A stretch of 64,000 nucleotides of DNA from Chlamydoabsidia padenii (lineage: Eukaryota > Mucoromycota > Mucoromycetes > Mucorales > Cunninghamellaceae): assembly GCA_025330725.1 (NCBI GenBank), contig JAIWND010000036.1, forward strand, positions 182,846-246,845, read 5' to 3'. A program made the position numbers and the translations under genes. Of the stretch, positions 12,712 through 25,934 are shown piece by piece (positions within the stretch are counted from its first letter, which is position 1; the number at the start of each line of letters is the position of its first letter). Under the pieces are notes generated by a model that made no database searches, had not been told where the DNA came from, and saw only the letters and a program-made list of their open reading frames with translations.

Positions 12712-13240
12712 CTTGTTGGTTTCGTATAATATAGTAAAGAGGAAAGAAAGAAAGAAAGAAAGAAAGGGAAAAAAAGACAAGAGTGAGAAATCGTGAATTT
12801 TTTATTCCCGCCGCGATGAAACATGAACCCATATTTTTTTTTTAACATCTTCCTTTTTTTGGATGATACTTTCTCATAGCATACTCAAATCCGTTGCTCT
12901 CACAATTGAATAAAAGATATGCATGTATATGTATTCTAATAAGGTTTATCACTATCCTTTTGATATATCACATATACGAATGTCATTCCTCCTAGTGGAT
13001 GTGCATTTTATGCGGTGATGTACGGCTTGATACCATCTCTTTTTGACAAGAACTATCAAAAGGTTGAATCTAAACCAAAACAATTCTGGTGCTTACTACA
13101 TATAACAAAACACAAACTACTCTAACATCTACCAGGTTTAGCCGTATCAGCTTATATCATGAAGTCTATAGGTGCCATGGCAAAAGACAACTCCCACCAA
13201 TTAAAACGCCGCTAAAAGGAGGCAAAATGTAAAAGGTATG
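12712..13240. other. Intergenic upstream of CBS gene
   Basis: Contains a GAAA microsatellite (12742-12770) in the leader of the CBS gene and a TTCCCGCC motif near 12805. Nothing else recognisable. Confidence 0.45.
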
Positions 13241-13312
13241 TTCCCACACGGGGAATCGAACCCCGGCCACGGCGGTGAAAGCGCCGGATCCTAGCCACTA
13301 GACCATATGGGA
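13241..13312 (-). tRNA. tRNA-Glu (TTC)
   Basis: The minus strand folds as a 72-nt cloverleaf: acceptor TCCCATA pairs with TGTGGGA, the anticodon arm is CGGCG-CTTTCAC-CGCCG with anticodon TTC, and the T arm contains GGTTCGAATCC. Discriminator A; no intron. No LTR remnant is seen next to it, unlike the other pol III genes here. Confidence 0.95.
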
Positions 13313-13763
13313 CTTGTTGAAAAAAAAATTTCAAAGTACTATATAAATCAGGTATTAATATTTAAAGACCGCACCAATCATATTGCTCTATTTGCAAATC
13401 TGTCACATTAGCCTAAAGAAAGTGTAGTGACCATTACTCATTAAATTTGTTAATCCATCTCAATGAGACGGGGGTAAGTTTGTTCTGATAAACATTGCTT
13501 AGTTTAGAGAGATTTTTTATGGGTCAATTCAAGATGAATGTGCATTGGATCCGCATGTTCATCACCAATAAACCCAATGGCAGAGAGAATGAGCGATTTT
13601 TACGGAGTGATATTTTCAAATCCCGCTTACAGAAAATGAGTATCATGCAGGAATTCTACTTTTGGAATTCCCGTGGGTGACAAAATGGCTGAAAGCAAGG
13701 ATCAAAAAGGAGTCCTGGCCTATCATGACAGATGATATAAGGAGGAAGCGCTATTTTCATGTA

Positions 13764-13807
<44 letters not shown>

Positions 13808-14126
13808 AGAGTCATGATCTGTATGTCTATTCAAACAGTGTATAGGTAAATAAAAAAAAAGTCTAATGTTTATTGATTTTGTACTAATAGCAAAGATAAC
13901 TAACCAACTAATAAACTAAACAAGTATGAAGGAGGGGGAGGGGAATGTCAATATGTGTGTATGGTGGACAAACAACCTATTGCTGTCATCTATGCATATA
14001 ATAACCACTATGTAACTACAATTCCACAGAATAACAAGAATAAAAATGCAGAAAAAAAAAACATGAGTAATAAAAAGGGGGAGAGAAGTATAAAAGGAGA
14101 GAGGTAAGGGGGGCGGGATAACCCAA
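13313..14126. other. Intergenic with 38-base A run and AAATCCCGC motif
   Basis: Contains a TTTTCAAATCCCGC motif at 13613-13626 and an A run at about 13767-13805. No gene seen. Confidence 0.5.
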
Positions 14127-14365
14127 TTAGTGGACTTTGGAGATGACATCGTTGAATCCTTTAATTTTGGCGCATTCATGTTTGACGTTAAGAGCCTTGT
14201 CCGAATCCCATTCACCAGCAGCAATCAGCATCCGAGCATATCGTAGGCAAGCTTCTTCCCGGTAGTAATCATAAAGTTTCTTGTTATATTTGCGCTATCA
14301 AAAAAAAAAAAAAAAAAAAAAGAGAGAGAGAGAGAGATCCATGAGTCCATCCATTTCTTGTACCC

Positions 14366-14399
<34 letters not shown>

Positions 14400-15592
14400 C
14401 CCAACTTACCTCTTTTGCCCGAGTTTCTTCTGGATAATGATGAGTTTGATGAATCAAAAAATCATCAGGAAGCACCCAATAATCGATCCCCGCCAAATAA
14501 ATTTCATAAAGACAAGCTGCCTTATTTGCACCATAGCCAATAAACCGTTCGTCGCACCAAGGGGTCCCATCCTTCTTGAAGATAACATAAGGCTCGTACG
14601 AATAATTATAATCCGTGACCTTGTAAGGTTCCGTCGCACTATACCATTTAGTGTAATTTGTCGATCCATGACCCCGTTTCCATGACCGATGAAACATATC
14701 AATCTTGTCGGTGGTCACAATATCCATCAGTTCCCCCTTGGTCTGAGGAAACACCCGCCAGTCTTCGCCGTCTTCTTCCTTGAGGTATTCGAATGCAGGA
14801 ATGACAACCGCGCCCCGCCCAGATCGTAGCACGTCCATGAGTTGTGGGTTCTTTTTGAGCGACAGTCGGAAATCGGTGCAGAGGTAAAAATCTACGTCGA
14901 GCATGATGAGGTAGTCGGTACGGGCGAAAAACTTGGCCACGTTTCGCCACATGTTGAATTGTCGGTCAAAGGTATCAACGACGAGGTGAAGATCAACGTA
15001 ACGGCGCATGTCGGGGTTTTGGTCGTAGAGTTGGTGGAGGTCGCTGAGGATGGTTTGTTTGCTGGCATCGTCATTGACATGGATGGCCGCCGAGACAGGA
15101 CCCTTGTAATGGGACGCGAGGCGACTGAGCACCTTGAATCGATTGTGGGTCACCAGGGTAGAGATGGTCACGGCTTCTCGATCAAACGTCTCTTGGGCCT
15201 TGAAGTAGTATGGAATCACCTTGCTGGGCCCCATGGCATCCGAGAATACTTTACTGAGTAAAAAGTCTTCAGGCATTGTTTCATATTTGGATCCTAACAA
15301 GAAAGACAAAGTGAGATTAGATGCCTTGCCTTTTTTTATTTTTTTTTATTCACTACTTACCATCCCGATTTGTCCAAGTAACTCGTTGTGACCCAAGGTA
15401 ATGTTGTTGCAGTTGTGATACAGTGAGTTGGTTCGAACGAGGTGCGAGATGGGCATTGGTGTTGGAACCCGCACTGTTTTGAGTAAGACCAAGGAGATGA
15501 CCAGTAGCATACAATAGTGAGCCAGCCACATAGAGTAAAAAGAAGAATTTCAAACTTTTGGCCAAAGTCGTTCGTGATGATGTTTCCCGCAT
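14127..15592 (-). CDS. LARGE-type glycosyltransferase (GT49 family), type II membrane protein
   Basis: About 428 residues in three exons (15592-15361, about 15293-14412, about 14296-14127). A short cytoplasmic tail is followed by a signal anchor (residues about 13-35, LKFFFLLYVAGSLLYATGHL), so the enzyme should sit in the Golgi membrane with a lumenal catalytic part. The catalytic part has the order seen in LARGE/B4GAT1 proteins: VTISTLVTHNRFKVL, YKGPVSAAIHV, a metal-binding LDVDFYL (DxD), and YEPYVIFKK followed by DERFIGYGANKAA and LPDDFLIHQTHHYPE near the end. Donor and acceptor sugars are unknown for fungal members. The second intron is almost wholly homopolymer: 29 T plus a 20-base A run in plus-strand view. 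Confidence 0.88.
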
Positions 15593-15633
15593 GATAGTGT
15601 AGAATAAGGTAAGGAAGGGTAACAGGCAAGTAA

Positions 15634-15682
<49 letters not shown>

Positions 15683-16056
15683 AGAGAGAGGTTGTATTAT
15701 AAGAAGATTCCCCTTATTTCAGAAATAAAAAAAAAAAGCAAAGATATAAATATATTACTATGGAGTGAATGTATTTGTTTTAAAAAAGAGTGTTGTAATG
15801 GAAACAATCTAAGGAGATGAAGGAGATGTAGGGGAGAAGGGAAAGGGGGGGCAGAGACAAAGAAAGATTTTTTTGATTGATTGCCATATTCAAACCAAAT
15901 TGTCGGAGTTTGGAACATCCAATCAGAAATGCTTTACGGCAAAAGAGATTTTTATTAATGATGGTATTACAAGAGGAATAAATAAAAAAAAAGAGGACTA
16001 TACTAGAAGGGAAAAGGGGAGAAACTGTACAAAGGGAATGAGTAAAAAAGGTATGT
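15593..16056. other. Intergenic with 40-base A run
   Basis: An A run (about 15640-15679) then GA repeats lies about 50 bp upstream of the glycosyltransferase start. The remainder is the 3' flank of malate synthase. No gene seen. Confidence 0.5.
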
Positions 16057-16493
16057 TTAGAGGCGAGCTTGTTGGGTTGTAGTGACAATATCATCATACA
16101 AGAGTGTCGTCAAAAAGTCATCGAGTTTTTCCCCTGTAACATTGGTCGCGAAGGCAGCCTTGGCTGCATCGAATTTGCTACTAGCATACTTGTCATCACC
16201 AATACGTTGACGAATCTTGTCAGTTTCTTCATCGAGGATCTTCAATAACCATTGACCGGTCACGGTGGTTCCTTCAGCAGTGACGGTATTGTGTTTGGCC
16301 CATTGGAATAGCTATGTAACAATGTAAGTGTCTTTTTCTTTTTCTTTGTTCTCTTTCTTTTTGATCCGTCTTACCTGAGTTCGAGAGATTTCGGCGGTAG
16401 CGGCATCTTCCATAAGACTGATGATTTCATATATACAAATAAAAGAGAAAGAAAGGTTAATCATCAAGTCATCTAGTTCTTGTTTCTTTTTTC

Positions 16494-16524
<31 letters not shown>

Positions 16525-18137
16525 ATTTACCCATGAATTGGTACACAACCTACACCTCGTAACCAAGCTTCCATGTATTCAAGACCAACCTGGATGTTAC
16601 CACGAATTCCCTTTTCAGTAACAGCGCCCTTAAAGTTGATATCCAATAGATCAGTATTCTTGACGACGACATCATCACGACGGACATGGATTTGATTAGG
16701 TTGAGGCATATGTTCATTAAAGACATCCAACGCAATTTGTACAAGACCAGGATGAGCAACCCAAGTACCTACAAAGAAAAAAAAAAAAGTCATTGTTAGT
16801 AATGATCCCTTTCCCCCCTTTTTTTTGAATGGATCCCATTTACCATCATGACCAGCAGCCACTTCACGTAATTTATCTTCATACACCTTTTTAGTCACGA
16901 TATCATTTGCTTGTTTATCGTTCTTGATAGGAATAAATGCCGACATACCACCCATAGCATGCACCCCACGTTTATGACAAGTGTGGACCAAGAGACGGAC
17001 ATAGGCATCCATAAAAGGCACGGTCATGGTCACCTCGGCTCGATCAGGTAGGACAAATTCAGGATGGTTTTGAAGTTTCTTGATAAAGGAGAAGATGTAA
17101 TCCCAACGACCACAGTTCAAACCAGAAGAATGATCCCGTAATTCATAGATGATTTCGTCCATTTCGAATGCAGCAAGGATGGTTTCGATCAAAACAGTAC
17201 CACGAATAGTACCCCGAGGGATATTGATCATGTCTTGAGCAACATTAAAGATATCGTTCCAGAGTCTATACAATATATAAGAGTGATGAGTGATCTTGAT
17301 GAGTTGGTTCCTTTTATTTATATGTATATCTTACCTTGCTTCCAGATGAGATTCCAATTTGGGGAGATAAAAGTAAGGACCTTTACCACGCTTGATCAAT
17401 TCCTTGGCATTGTGGAAAAAGTAGAGAGCAAAATCAAAAATGGAAGCAGAGCAAGGTTCACCATCGATTAATACATGTTTTTCAACCATATGCCAACCAC
17501 GAGGTCTATCAAAGAGAGATAAGAGTCAGTACTTTCCCCCTCTCCTCAACATGTTTTTGACTTACCGGACAATAAGAGTAGCCAATTTACCATCCTTTCG
17601 TAATTCATACTTTTTACCATTAGGATTCGAGAAGGAAATTGTTTCACGTACAGCGTCATACAAGTTATACTGACCCCAGATCATGTTATCCCACGTAGGC
17701 GCACTAGAGTCTTTTTTGTATCAACCAAAAAAAGTTAGTATGAGAGAGCTTCGAAGGGGGGGGTGTTTACCTTCAAAGTCGGCCATAAAAGTAGATGTAC
17801 CAGCATTCAAAGCATTGATGACCATTTTACGATCAACAGGACCAGTGATTTCCACTCGACGATCTTGAAGGCCAGGTGCAGGCACAGCAGCACGCCAATG
17901 AGGATCGTTACGAATAAAAGCAGTTTCAGGTAAAAAGTCAGGAAGAGCACCACCATTCATTTCTTGTTGGCGCAATACACGTTTTTGCATCAAGGTCTTG
18001 CGAGTTGGGTTAAAGATGCGATGAAGTGTGGCGACGAATTGTAATGCTGGAGGAGTGAGGACATTGGACTGTTCAGGAGTCACCTTGCCAATCACGGACA
18101 CACCAGGTACTGAAGATTTAATAAGAGTAGCAGACAT
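16057..18137 (-). CDS. Malate synthase (glyoxylate cycle)
   Basis: Condenses glyoxylate and acetyl-CoA to malate. Start 18137 ([13 protein letters not shown]); about eight exons give roughly 545 residues, usual length for the fungal A-type enzyme. Markers include [14 protein letters not shown] across intron 1, [17 protein letters not shown], the [24 protein letters not shown] stretch (residues spanning the catalytic Arg and Glu), [15 protein letters not shown], and a late [13 protein letters not shown] holding the catalytic Asp. The protein ends in ARL, which fits the PTS1 peroxisome/glyoxysome signal. Intron 16490-16522 is a T run of about 25. Divergent from pyrophosphatase with 1.1 kb between starts. 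Confidence 0.95.
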
Positions 18138-19230
18138 GGTTGATAGGTGTTGGTAATAAAATAAAAAAAAGAAGAAGAATAGTAAAATAAAGAAAAGTGA
18201 AGAAATGGAATGCGAAAAAAAAAAAAGGGAAACCATTTATCTATGCGTCGGAGTTTAAGACATTTTTTTTTTTAAGGGCATCTGGTATGTGTGTGGAGAT
18301 TATCGGATCCCGGAAGGTCTGTTTGAACACCAAAAATGCATATGGTTTGAATAATGAATCACATGCCTTATTATATTCACATGAGAAATATAAAAAAAGA
18401 ACGGGTGGGAACGTGTTCTGCATAAATAAATCCTTCTCGTTCTCTCTTTTGTTGGTTTGCATAATAATAGAAACCATCCCTTTAGGCTCACATTTATGAT
18501 GTCACCACAGTAACGGGTTAAATAGCCCACCCGTCCGACTTATTCCTTTTTTTGTGAATGGACCAGACGGGATTTCAATCTAAACGGGGCCGATAAAAAA
18601 CGGCCCCTTCTTGTTGGTTGTGATCCACCGACTTTTTCTCCGATCTGTCAAAGGGTGGCTGAGTTCGCCTATAAAGCAGCTTTCAGATTTCGTCTCGGTC
18701 TTGTCCATTATCATTTTTTTACATATCATTACTTTTTCTTTTGAATAAAAAGCTATTGAATTGTAAAAAACACAAATGTCTTGTCTTTTTTTTATTTGTT
18801 TTGGTTATCAATGTTAGAAAGACGCAAGTATCATTCGCAATTTTGGGCATAAATGCTTGATTCCGTAGCTTGTTATGTTCAATACTACTTGGTAGTGCTT
18901 GCCATATCAAAGAGAAAGGCTCGTTTGAGTTCAGTCGTGTATTTTATATTGACGACTGTATATAGGTCGACCTTCAACATGTTCTCACCCATGTGTGTGT
19001 GACTCTTACTAGATTGAAAAAATGAAAATTTTTTTTTTTACTCAACATCATGCTGACCCGAGATGTCAAAAATTCAGGGTGCATGTCGGAGTAGTCGGTG
19101 CTTTAAATTCTCACCTGTCATTTGCTTTATTGAGTTCTGGCGTCATCGGCCTTATATTTTTCACCACCCCCCGCGACCTTTTTTATTTTTCTCATCTCTT
19201 TTACTTTTCTTCATCTTTTTATTTGTTATC
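18138..19230. other. Divergent promoter region, malate synthase / pyrophosphatase
   Basis: No gene seen. Contains an ACGGGATTTCAAT motif copy (18567-18579) and long T/C-rich leaders next to both starts. Confidence 0.5.
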
Positions 19231-20566
19231 ATGGCTGAATACACTACTCGCCAAGTAGGTGCTTTGAACACCTTGGATTTCCGTCTCTTCTATGGTAAGT
19301 AGTGAATGGCTTCAATATTTGGCAGGATGTTATTCATCTTTCTTTTTTTTTTTTTTAACTTTTAATAGAAAAGAACGGTGTCCCAGTCTCTCCATTCCAT
19401 GACATTCCTCTCTTTGCTAACGAAGAAAAGACCATCTTGAACATGGTGGTTGAAATCCCTCGTTGGTCTAATGCCAAGCTTGAAGTAAGTGATATTACGT
19501 TGGGGACGGAAATGTCATCATGATGGGACTTTATTAACCTTTCTCTCTCTCTCTCTTTAATAGATCTGCAAGGAAGAAGCCTTCAACCCTATCAAGCAAG
19601 ATACCAAGAAGGGTAAGCTTCGATTCGTTCGTAACTGTTTCCCCCACAAGGGTTATATCTGGAACTATGGTGCTTTCCCTCAAGTAAGTAAATTAACAGG
19701 GCATCCAACATTTTAACTGACTTTATATATAGACTTGGGAAGATCCTAATGTTGTCCATCCTGAAACCAAGGCCAAGGGTGACAATGATCCTATTGATGT
19801 CCTCGAAATTGGTGAACAAGTGGCTACTGTGGGTCAAATCAAACAAGTCAAGATTCTCGGTGTTATGGCTCTTTTGGATGAAGGTGAAACTGATTGGAAG
19901 GTGATCACCATTGATGTCAATGATCCATTGGCTCCCAAGTTGAATGGTAATTATATAATCCCAAAATAGAATCAAGGTAATTAACTCTGTTGTTGTTGTA
20001 AATAGATATCGAAGATGTTGAAAAGCACCTTCCTGGTCTCATCCGTGCCACCAATGAATGGTTCCGCATCTACAAAATCCCCGATGGTAAGCCCGAAAAC
20101 GTGTTTGCTTTCAGCGGTGAAGCCAAGAACAAGGTAATATATATATGTCAAACATGAATGGCGATGGGATGATCTTATTAACCCTTCTCCATCATGTAGA
20201 AATATGCCACTGAAATTGTCTTGGAAACCAATGAAGCTTGGAAGAACTTGATCAATGGCAAATCTGAAAAGGCGGATATCTCTGTGTAAGTCAAAGAGGA
20301 AAAAGAGGAGAGGGGAAGGAATAAAGAGGAGGATTGACTAATTACTTTATATATAGTGCCAATGTTGCTGCTGAAGGCTCCCCTTACACTGTCGGTGCTG
20401 ATAGTGCCGAAGTGGCCAGTGTCCCTGCTGTAAGTTTATATATCTAAAATAGATGAATAGAAAACTAATTTTGTATTGTTTATATAAATAGGCTGATGCT
20501 CAATCTCCTGCTCCCATTGACTCTTCCATTGACAAGTGGTTCTTCATCAGTGGTAATGCTTTGTAG
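19231..20566 (+). CDS. IPP1: Inorganic pyrophosphatase, family I
   Basis: Hydrolyses pyrophosphate to phosphate, in the cytosol. Starts [17 protein letters not shown]; eight or so exons give about 290 residues. Family I marks: [50 protein letters not shown] and the signature [12 protein letters not shown] with the metal-binding aspartates, then [28 protein letters not shown]. The C-terminus ends [10 protein letters not shown]. Very regular GTAAGT/TAG introns of 60-80 bp. Highly conserved and clear. Confidence 0.97.
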
Positions 20567-20966
20567 ATTAGTATGTTTTTTGTTTTGTAGTCATTAATAG
20601 TTTGAATCAATAAAATAAAAGAATAATAAAATAGGCATCTAGTCATTTTTATCAACATGATGCATGAATATTGTGGAAAAGGAGAATATGGGAAATATAA
20701 AAAAAAGGAGTTGTATGGAGCAAATGTTTAAAGTTTTTGGCTCCTGTGTCTACTGGTGGGGCCCCCTTTTTTAAAAAGCCTGTCGGATTTTTAATCAGAA
20801 CTGACCTACCTTTTTTATCTTTCCATCCTTGATTTTTTATTTTTTTTTTCTCTTCTTTCTTTTCTCCCCTCCCCCTCCTTCCCTCCCCACACCTTTTATT
20901 TGATCCCTTTCCTCTCCCTTTTTATTATTACTATTACTACCTTCCACTATTCTGTTATCAACAACC
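20567..20966. other. Intergenic, pyrimidine-rich G-alpha promoter
   Basis: From 20815 to 20960 the plus strand is nearly all C and T, a leader typical of expressed fungal genes. No gene seen. Confidence 0.5.
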
Positions 20967-22459
20967 ATGGGTATATGCATGTCTTCGGAAGAACGCGAAG
21001 ACAGGGAACGGAGTCAACGTATTGACCGAATGTTGGAAGAAGACCACCGAAAACTGAAACGAGAATGCAAAATATTGTTACTAGGTAAAGTAAAGAATAC
21101 AGTAAGAATGACTAACTAGCTGACTGACTGACTAACTATATTATTACAGGTAGTGGTGAATCTGGTAAATCGACCATTGTAAAGCAAATGCGTATTATCC
21201 ATCAGTCAGGTTTTACCAACAAGGAACTGTTTGCTTGGCGTGCGACTGTGTACAAGAATGTGGTTGAATCAGCACAAACACTAGTATCAGCCATTAGTAA
21301 ATTTAACTATCAATATGAAGATAGTAAAAACGAGGTAAAACAACGACAAATACTTCTTCCATTTTGTACTCACTCCTTTTTATGATGATATATAGCATTA
21401 TGCACAATTGATTACAAACTATAACCTGGGTGACGCCAATGATCCACTTGATCCTGAATTGGTGGATGCTATTGCCAATCTATGGACAGACCAAGTGATT
21501 TCTCGACTATTGGATGGTGAAGCCAGTGAATTCTATCTGATGGACTCGGCACCTTAGTAAGTTAAAACAAAGGAATACATCATACTGACCTTTTATATAC
21601 ATATAATAGCTTTTTTGAACAAATCAAAAGGTTGGGTAAAGTGGATTATGTACCTGATGTCCAAGATGTACTACGGGCAAGAATGAAAACCACGGGAATC
21701 TCTGAAACAAGATTTACAATGGGACAACTCAGCATACAGTAAGTTCAAGGGGAGGGGGGGGAAGGAATAGGGGGAGAGTAATGATGATTTTTAACTCACT
21801 TTATTATAGTATGTTTGATGTAGGTGGACAACGATCTGAACGAAAAAAGTGGATTCATTGTTTTGAAGCAGTGACATCGATTATCTTTTGTGTGGCCCTT
21901 AGTGAATATGATCAAGTACTATTGGAAGAATCAAGACAAAATCGAATGATGGAAAGCTTGGTACTCTTTGAATCGGTCATCAACAGTCGGTGGTTTTTAC
22001 GCACATCCATCATTCTCTTCCTCAACAAAACCGATGTCTTTAAAGGCAAATTAGCAAAAGTGCCCCTGGAACGTTACTTTCCTGATTACGGAGGTAAATC
22101 CCATTCATCTCGTGCTTCTTCTAATACTAACAAATTTATTTTTTAGGTGGTCAAGATCCAAATAAAGCTGCCAAGTATGTTTTATGGAGATTCAATCAAA
22201 CAAACCGGGCAAAACTCAATATATATCCTCAGTAAGTTTTATATATAAATTTGATCATCATCTTTACTAACCTTTTGATTTACATTTTGTTTATATTAGT
22301 TTAACTCAGGCCACTGATACTTCCAATGTAATACAAAAGAACTTTTACCAATGTCTTAAAACTTACTCCTTTTTATGATCATCATAGATTCGATTGGTCT
22401 TTGCGGCCATCAAGGAAACGATACTACAAAATGCTCTTAAAGACTCTGGTATTCTTTAA
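20967..22459 (+). CDS. Heterotrimeric G-protein alpha subunit
   Basis: About 350 residues in about nine exons. Starts [10 protein letters not shown]: Gly2 for N-myristoylation with Cys4 as likely palmitoyl site. P loop [14 protein letters not shown] spans intron 1; switch I has [12 protein letters not shown]; switch II is [17 protein letters not shown]4 is FLNKTD. G5 reads TQATDTSN in place of the usual TCATDT. The C-terminus is DSGIL, so the position of the pertussis-toxin cysteine (fourth from the end) is Ser. These tail residues choose the receptor. Which fungal G-alpha group it belongs to needs a tree. Convergent with the CINP-like gene. Confidence 0.95.
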
Positions 22460-22764
22460 ATTGTCATTATTACATCACACACTCCTTTATATACTATTAC
22501 TACATACTTACATATTATTTTTTTTATTTGATACTTTGTACACATTCCATCATACATATATAGTCTTTTTTTAACCCTCTTCCCCTTTCCCATTGTCATT
22601 GTTTTCCCCCCCCCCTATATTTGATGTTACACATTTCATCTGCATGAATCATCATCACCCATTATTTATTCATACTAATAAAAACAATATACTGATAAAC
22701 TCTATCTTATATATATATATATATACATTACTATCTATCTATCTATCTACAAATGTTCATCTAA

Positions 22765-23554
22765 TTAATCCAATTCCACCTGGCAAATGTCATCAAATTC
22801 TTGAATTTTGTTGTCATTAAGAGAGGGTTGGTTTAACCATACCGAGAGTAAGCCCATACCTTCGTCTTGACTTGATACATGTTTGAATCCCTTGTCCACC
22901 AGTTTTTGTTTACTTTCCAACTCTTCACTATATATCGCCACAATGTCTTTTGTTCGTTTTTCTATAAAGATGACGATGGTTAATAAAAGACATACACCCT
23001 TTAATATATATATATCCTTACCAAACACATCAATGGGACACGTTTTGAATAACGGGACTTGATCATTCTCCAGGACTTGACCAGCACGTTTCCGGATAGC
23101 AGCGAATTCCCTAGCAAACATCACCATTTTGTTTTGCTGTTTAGCCTATATTAATAATAAAAGAGGGGGTTACTTTATGGGGGGGGTGGAAAGGGTTCAT
23201 GAGAAACTTACCATGCGGTCCACAATGAGTCCTAGTCGAGCCAAGTCTTGTTTGATCTTAATCTTCATCTTTTGTTCATACTTTTGAATAATGTTGGGGA
23301 ATTCTTGACGTAAAACAGGATGCCAATAAACCACATCTTCCGAGTACCTAAAAAGAAGGATGAGTAAAGAAGAAGAAGAAAACCTGTGGGGAATCGATAA
23401 TGTTGGCCTACCTTGATTGAATGACAGAGTTCACCAATTGGTTCGCCACAGGGAAGCCTTCCGCGTTTAATTCAGCCCATATATTCCTTGACCGTTTGAA
23501 TTCCACCAGGATCGTTTCCACCCGTCGTTGCAAGGTACCAAGATGTGTGGACAT
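22765..23554 (-). CDS. CINP-like protein (CDK2-interacting protein family)
   Basis: Four exons give about 195 residues. The N-terminal exon (from 23554, MSTHLGTLQRRVETIL) has FKRSRNIWAELNAEGFPVANQL; the last part has PLFKTCPIDVF followed by IVAIYSEELESKQKLV and LLSVWLNQPSLND. These match in order the pattern of animal CINP (WETLNDAGFTTAN, PLFHTWP, MYRKELLLK, LSMWLHQPY), as I recall it. CINP binds CDK2 and ATRIP and acts in genome maintenance and ribosome maturation in animals; fungal function is unknown. Mostly helical. Confidence is moderate because the match is from memory. Confidence 0.7.
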
Positions 23555-25934
23555 TCCAGGGAGAAGAAGGAGTTGCAAAAAAAAAAAAAGGGAATCGAAA
23601 AAACAAATGTCGATGGGCCAAGTTCACATCCCGCCATTCCTCTCATTGGCTCATTATCGAATCGTATCACTTTTTTTTTTACAGAGGGTAATAACATGTA
23701 TTTAGAAAAGGATCCAAGTTAGATTAATATAATATTCTTCTAATTGGTTAAAGAAGGGTGCAGTTTCTTTTTTACAAAAATGTCTTTCTTTGTCTTTTGA
23801 TAAACTTTAGGATCATTCTCCTTTTTGCTGGGATTGAAATCCCGACTTTCATGCCAGTTGCATGAACGCACTTCCCAACTCTGTTGATGAGATTCCCCAT
23901 AGTATAGCAATACACACAACGACGATAATTAGACAATCTTTATGCTTTAAATAATGCCAGGGGTATTTAGTAAATGATTTGGTTGGCCGATAGCTGTGAT
24001 TTACTTTTTTGGGGGACAAAGCGCATGAAAACTAGAAATCAAAACATTTTGAATCTAAATGAAGCTGGAACCACTAAAGTTGTTCAGGTGATGGCACTTT
24101 ATGAATGACCAAATATAAGAAAGAATGTATAATTATGGTATAGAAGCAGGATGCACTGACATTGGAAAAAAAAAAAGCTTCTTTTTAAACGGAAAAGAAC
24201 ATTCACACCCCGCTTGTCACTCCTCATCAAACTCAAACATAGCCAATGGGCGGTTTTTAACCTCAATCCTTCTCCTTGTGAAGATGCTCAGTCATCACAC
24301 GGAAAAAAGGGATTCACCATCAGATATATAACTATATATGTCGATATAAATTTGGTCAAGGGATCCTCGTCCACAAGGGATCGGTCCGATAACCCCGTGA
24401 ATTCCCAGCAAGGTTGTTGAAAATATGCATAGGCCTCGTGGGTGGTGATACCCCGCCCGTTACCAATGCTTTTTTTTTAAATGACGAAACTATCCGGCAG
24501 GTGGGAAAGTTACCAATGCTTCGTTTATCATTGTAGTTACCCTCGTACAGGAAAACACAATATGGATATGGATAGCATGTTTCCACAGATGATGGTGCTC
24601 CCGTTCTTACTTTTTTCCGAGGAAAACCAATGGCGGGGTTTAAAACAAATCGGGATTTAAATATCGCGGGATCGAGGAGCATTATCAGGCCATACTCTTG
24701 AAGCAATAATGAAGACAAACACCATAAATAGAATGACATATAAGCTTTAGGATATAGAAGGAATTATAGGTAAAAGAAGAATAGAGGTGATAGCATGATG
24801 ATCTTTTGACTGTGATGATTGGTAGAAATATGACAAGGAAGAAAACCCGAAAACCTGGGTTCTCAATGGTAAGAAAGAAAAAAAAAAAGATCAGCAAAGA
24901 ATTGTATGCTTTGATGTACTCCAAACAAAGTAAAAATAGACAGATTGACATGTTCGAACGCTAATGCAAAAAAAAAAAAAAGAGTCCGAAGGATCCTCGT
25001 CACCTATACTAATACTCTTGGGCAACAGAAAAAAAAAAGTGATATCCTCACTAAACTACATCATTCCGTCACTATAAGAAGACAACACGCCTTGACCCAT
25101 TCCTTTTTTTTTTTTTAACCTTTCCATCATTTTTCTTCCTATCACTCAAGTAGCATACTATTCATGGTAGCAAGCAAGTCATGCTCACCTAACACCAACA
25201 ACCCTAGCTCCCCCACTTGATTTTCTGCATGTCACCGTCATGGCGTTTTCGAAAACCGAGGCCAGTGAATCCAAGACCGCCTACCAAACCTCCATCCACT
25301 CCCCCTAATTCTCCTCCTTTTGCCGAACATTGGCGCTTTATTCCCTTGAACATTAAACTCTTTCATTATGCATGTTATATACCATTGTCTTTTTCAGATG
25401 AAATAAAAACATCCTATCGTCGCCGAGTCATCATTTTTTTTTTCGTGCGGCGCTATCAGGGGTAAAAGTAACACCAGAAAAAACTATAATAGCCTGGTTG
25501 CCGTGTTAAAATACATCGTGGAGTTTATCTTTTGGATGGCCCCTCCCCCCAAATCGTTAGTCTTTTTGATTTTCTCGAAGAATCTTAATTTATGCAAATC
25601 CGCGCGGGATTTAAATTTTGAGTTTGGCGGGGGTTTAATGTTTCAACCAGTGGGCATGCTCCATCAGCATACTAGGCAAAAAGGCTATCATCATTCAATA
25701 AAACCACGTCTTGTCAGGTCCGTCATCCCCATTTGGACTTTTATGCCTCCATTGATCTTTTGTATTACCATTGAATGACAAGTGCCAAACAACACAATTA
25801 TAAAACAAATTAAAAAAAAAAAAAAAGTTTTGATTTATTTACAATACATAGTGAGGGGATGAAGTTGGGGATGCTAACGTAAAAGAATGACATAATAATA
25901 ATGGGATTTGATCTAAAACATCTAATTACTATAT
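23555..25934. other. 2.4-kb intergenic stretch
   Basis: No gene that I can support. It contains several copies of the AAATCCCGC-type motif (23623, 23833, 25604) and two short matching phrases about gttaccaatgctt (24460 and 24510). A short proline-rich reading frame at 25217-25465 has no recognisable features. Confidence 0.45.

Noticed and set aside
14842..15261. Plus-strand frame opposite the glycosyltransferase
   Set aside because: Antisense shadow; no recognisable domain.
25217..25465. Proline-rich 82-residue frame
   Set aside because: No splice partners, no family and low-complexity composition; not supported as a gene.
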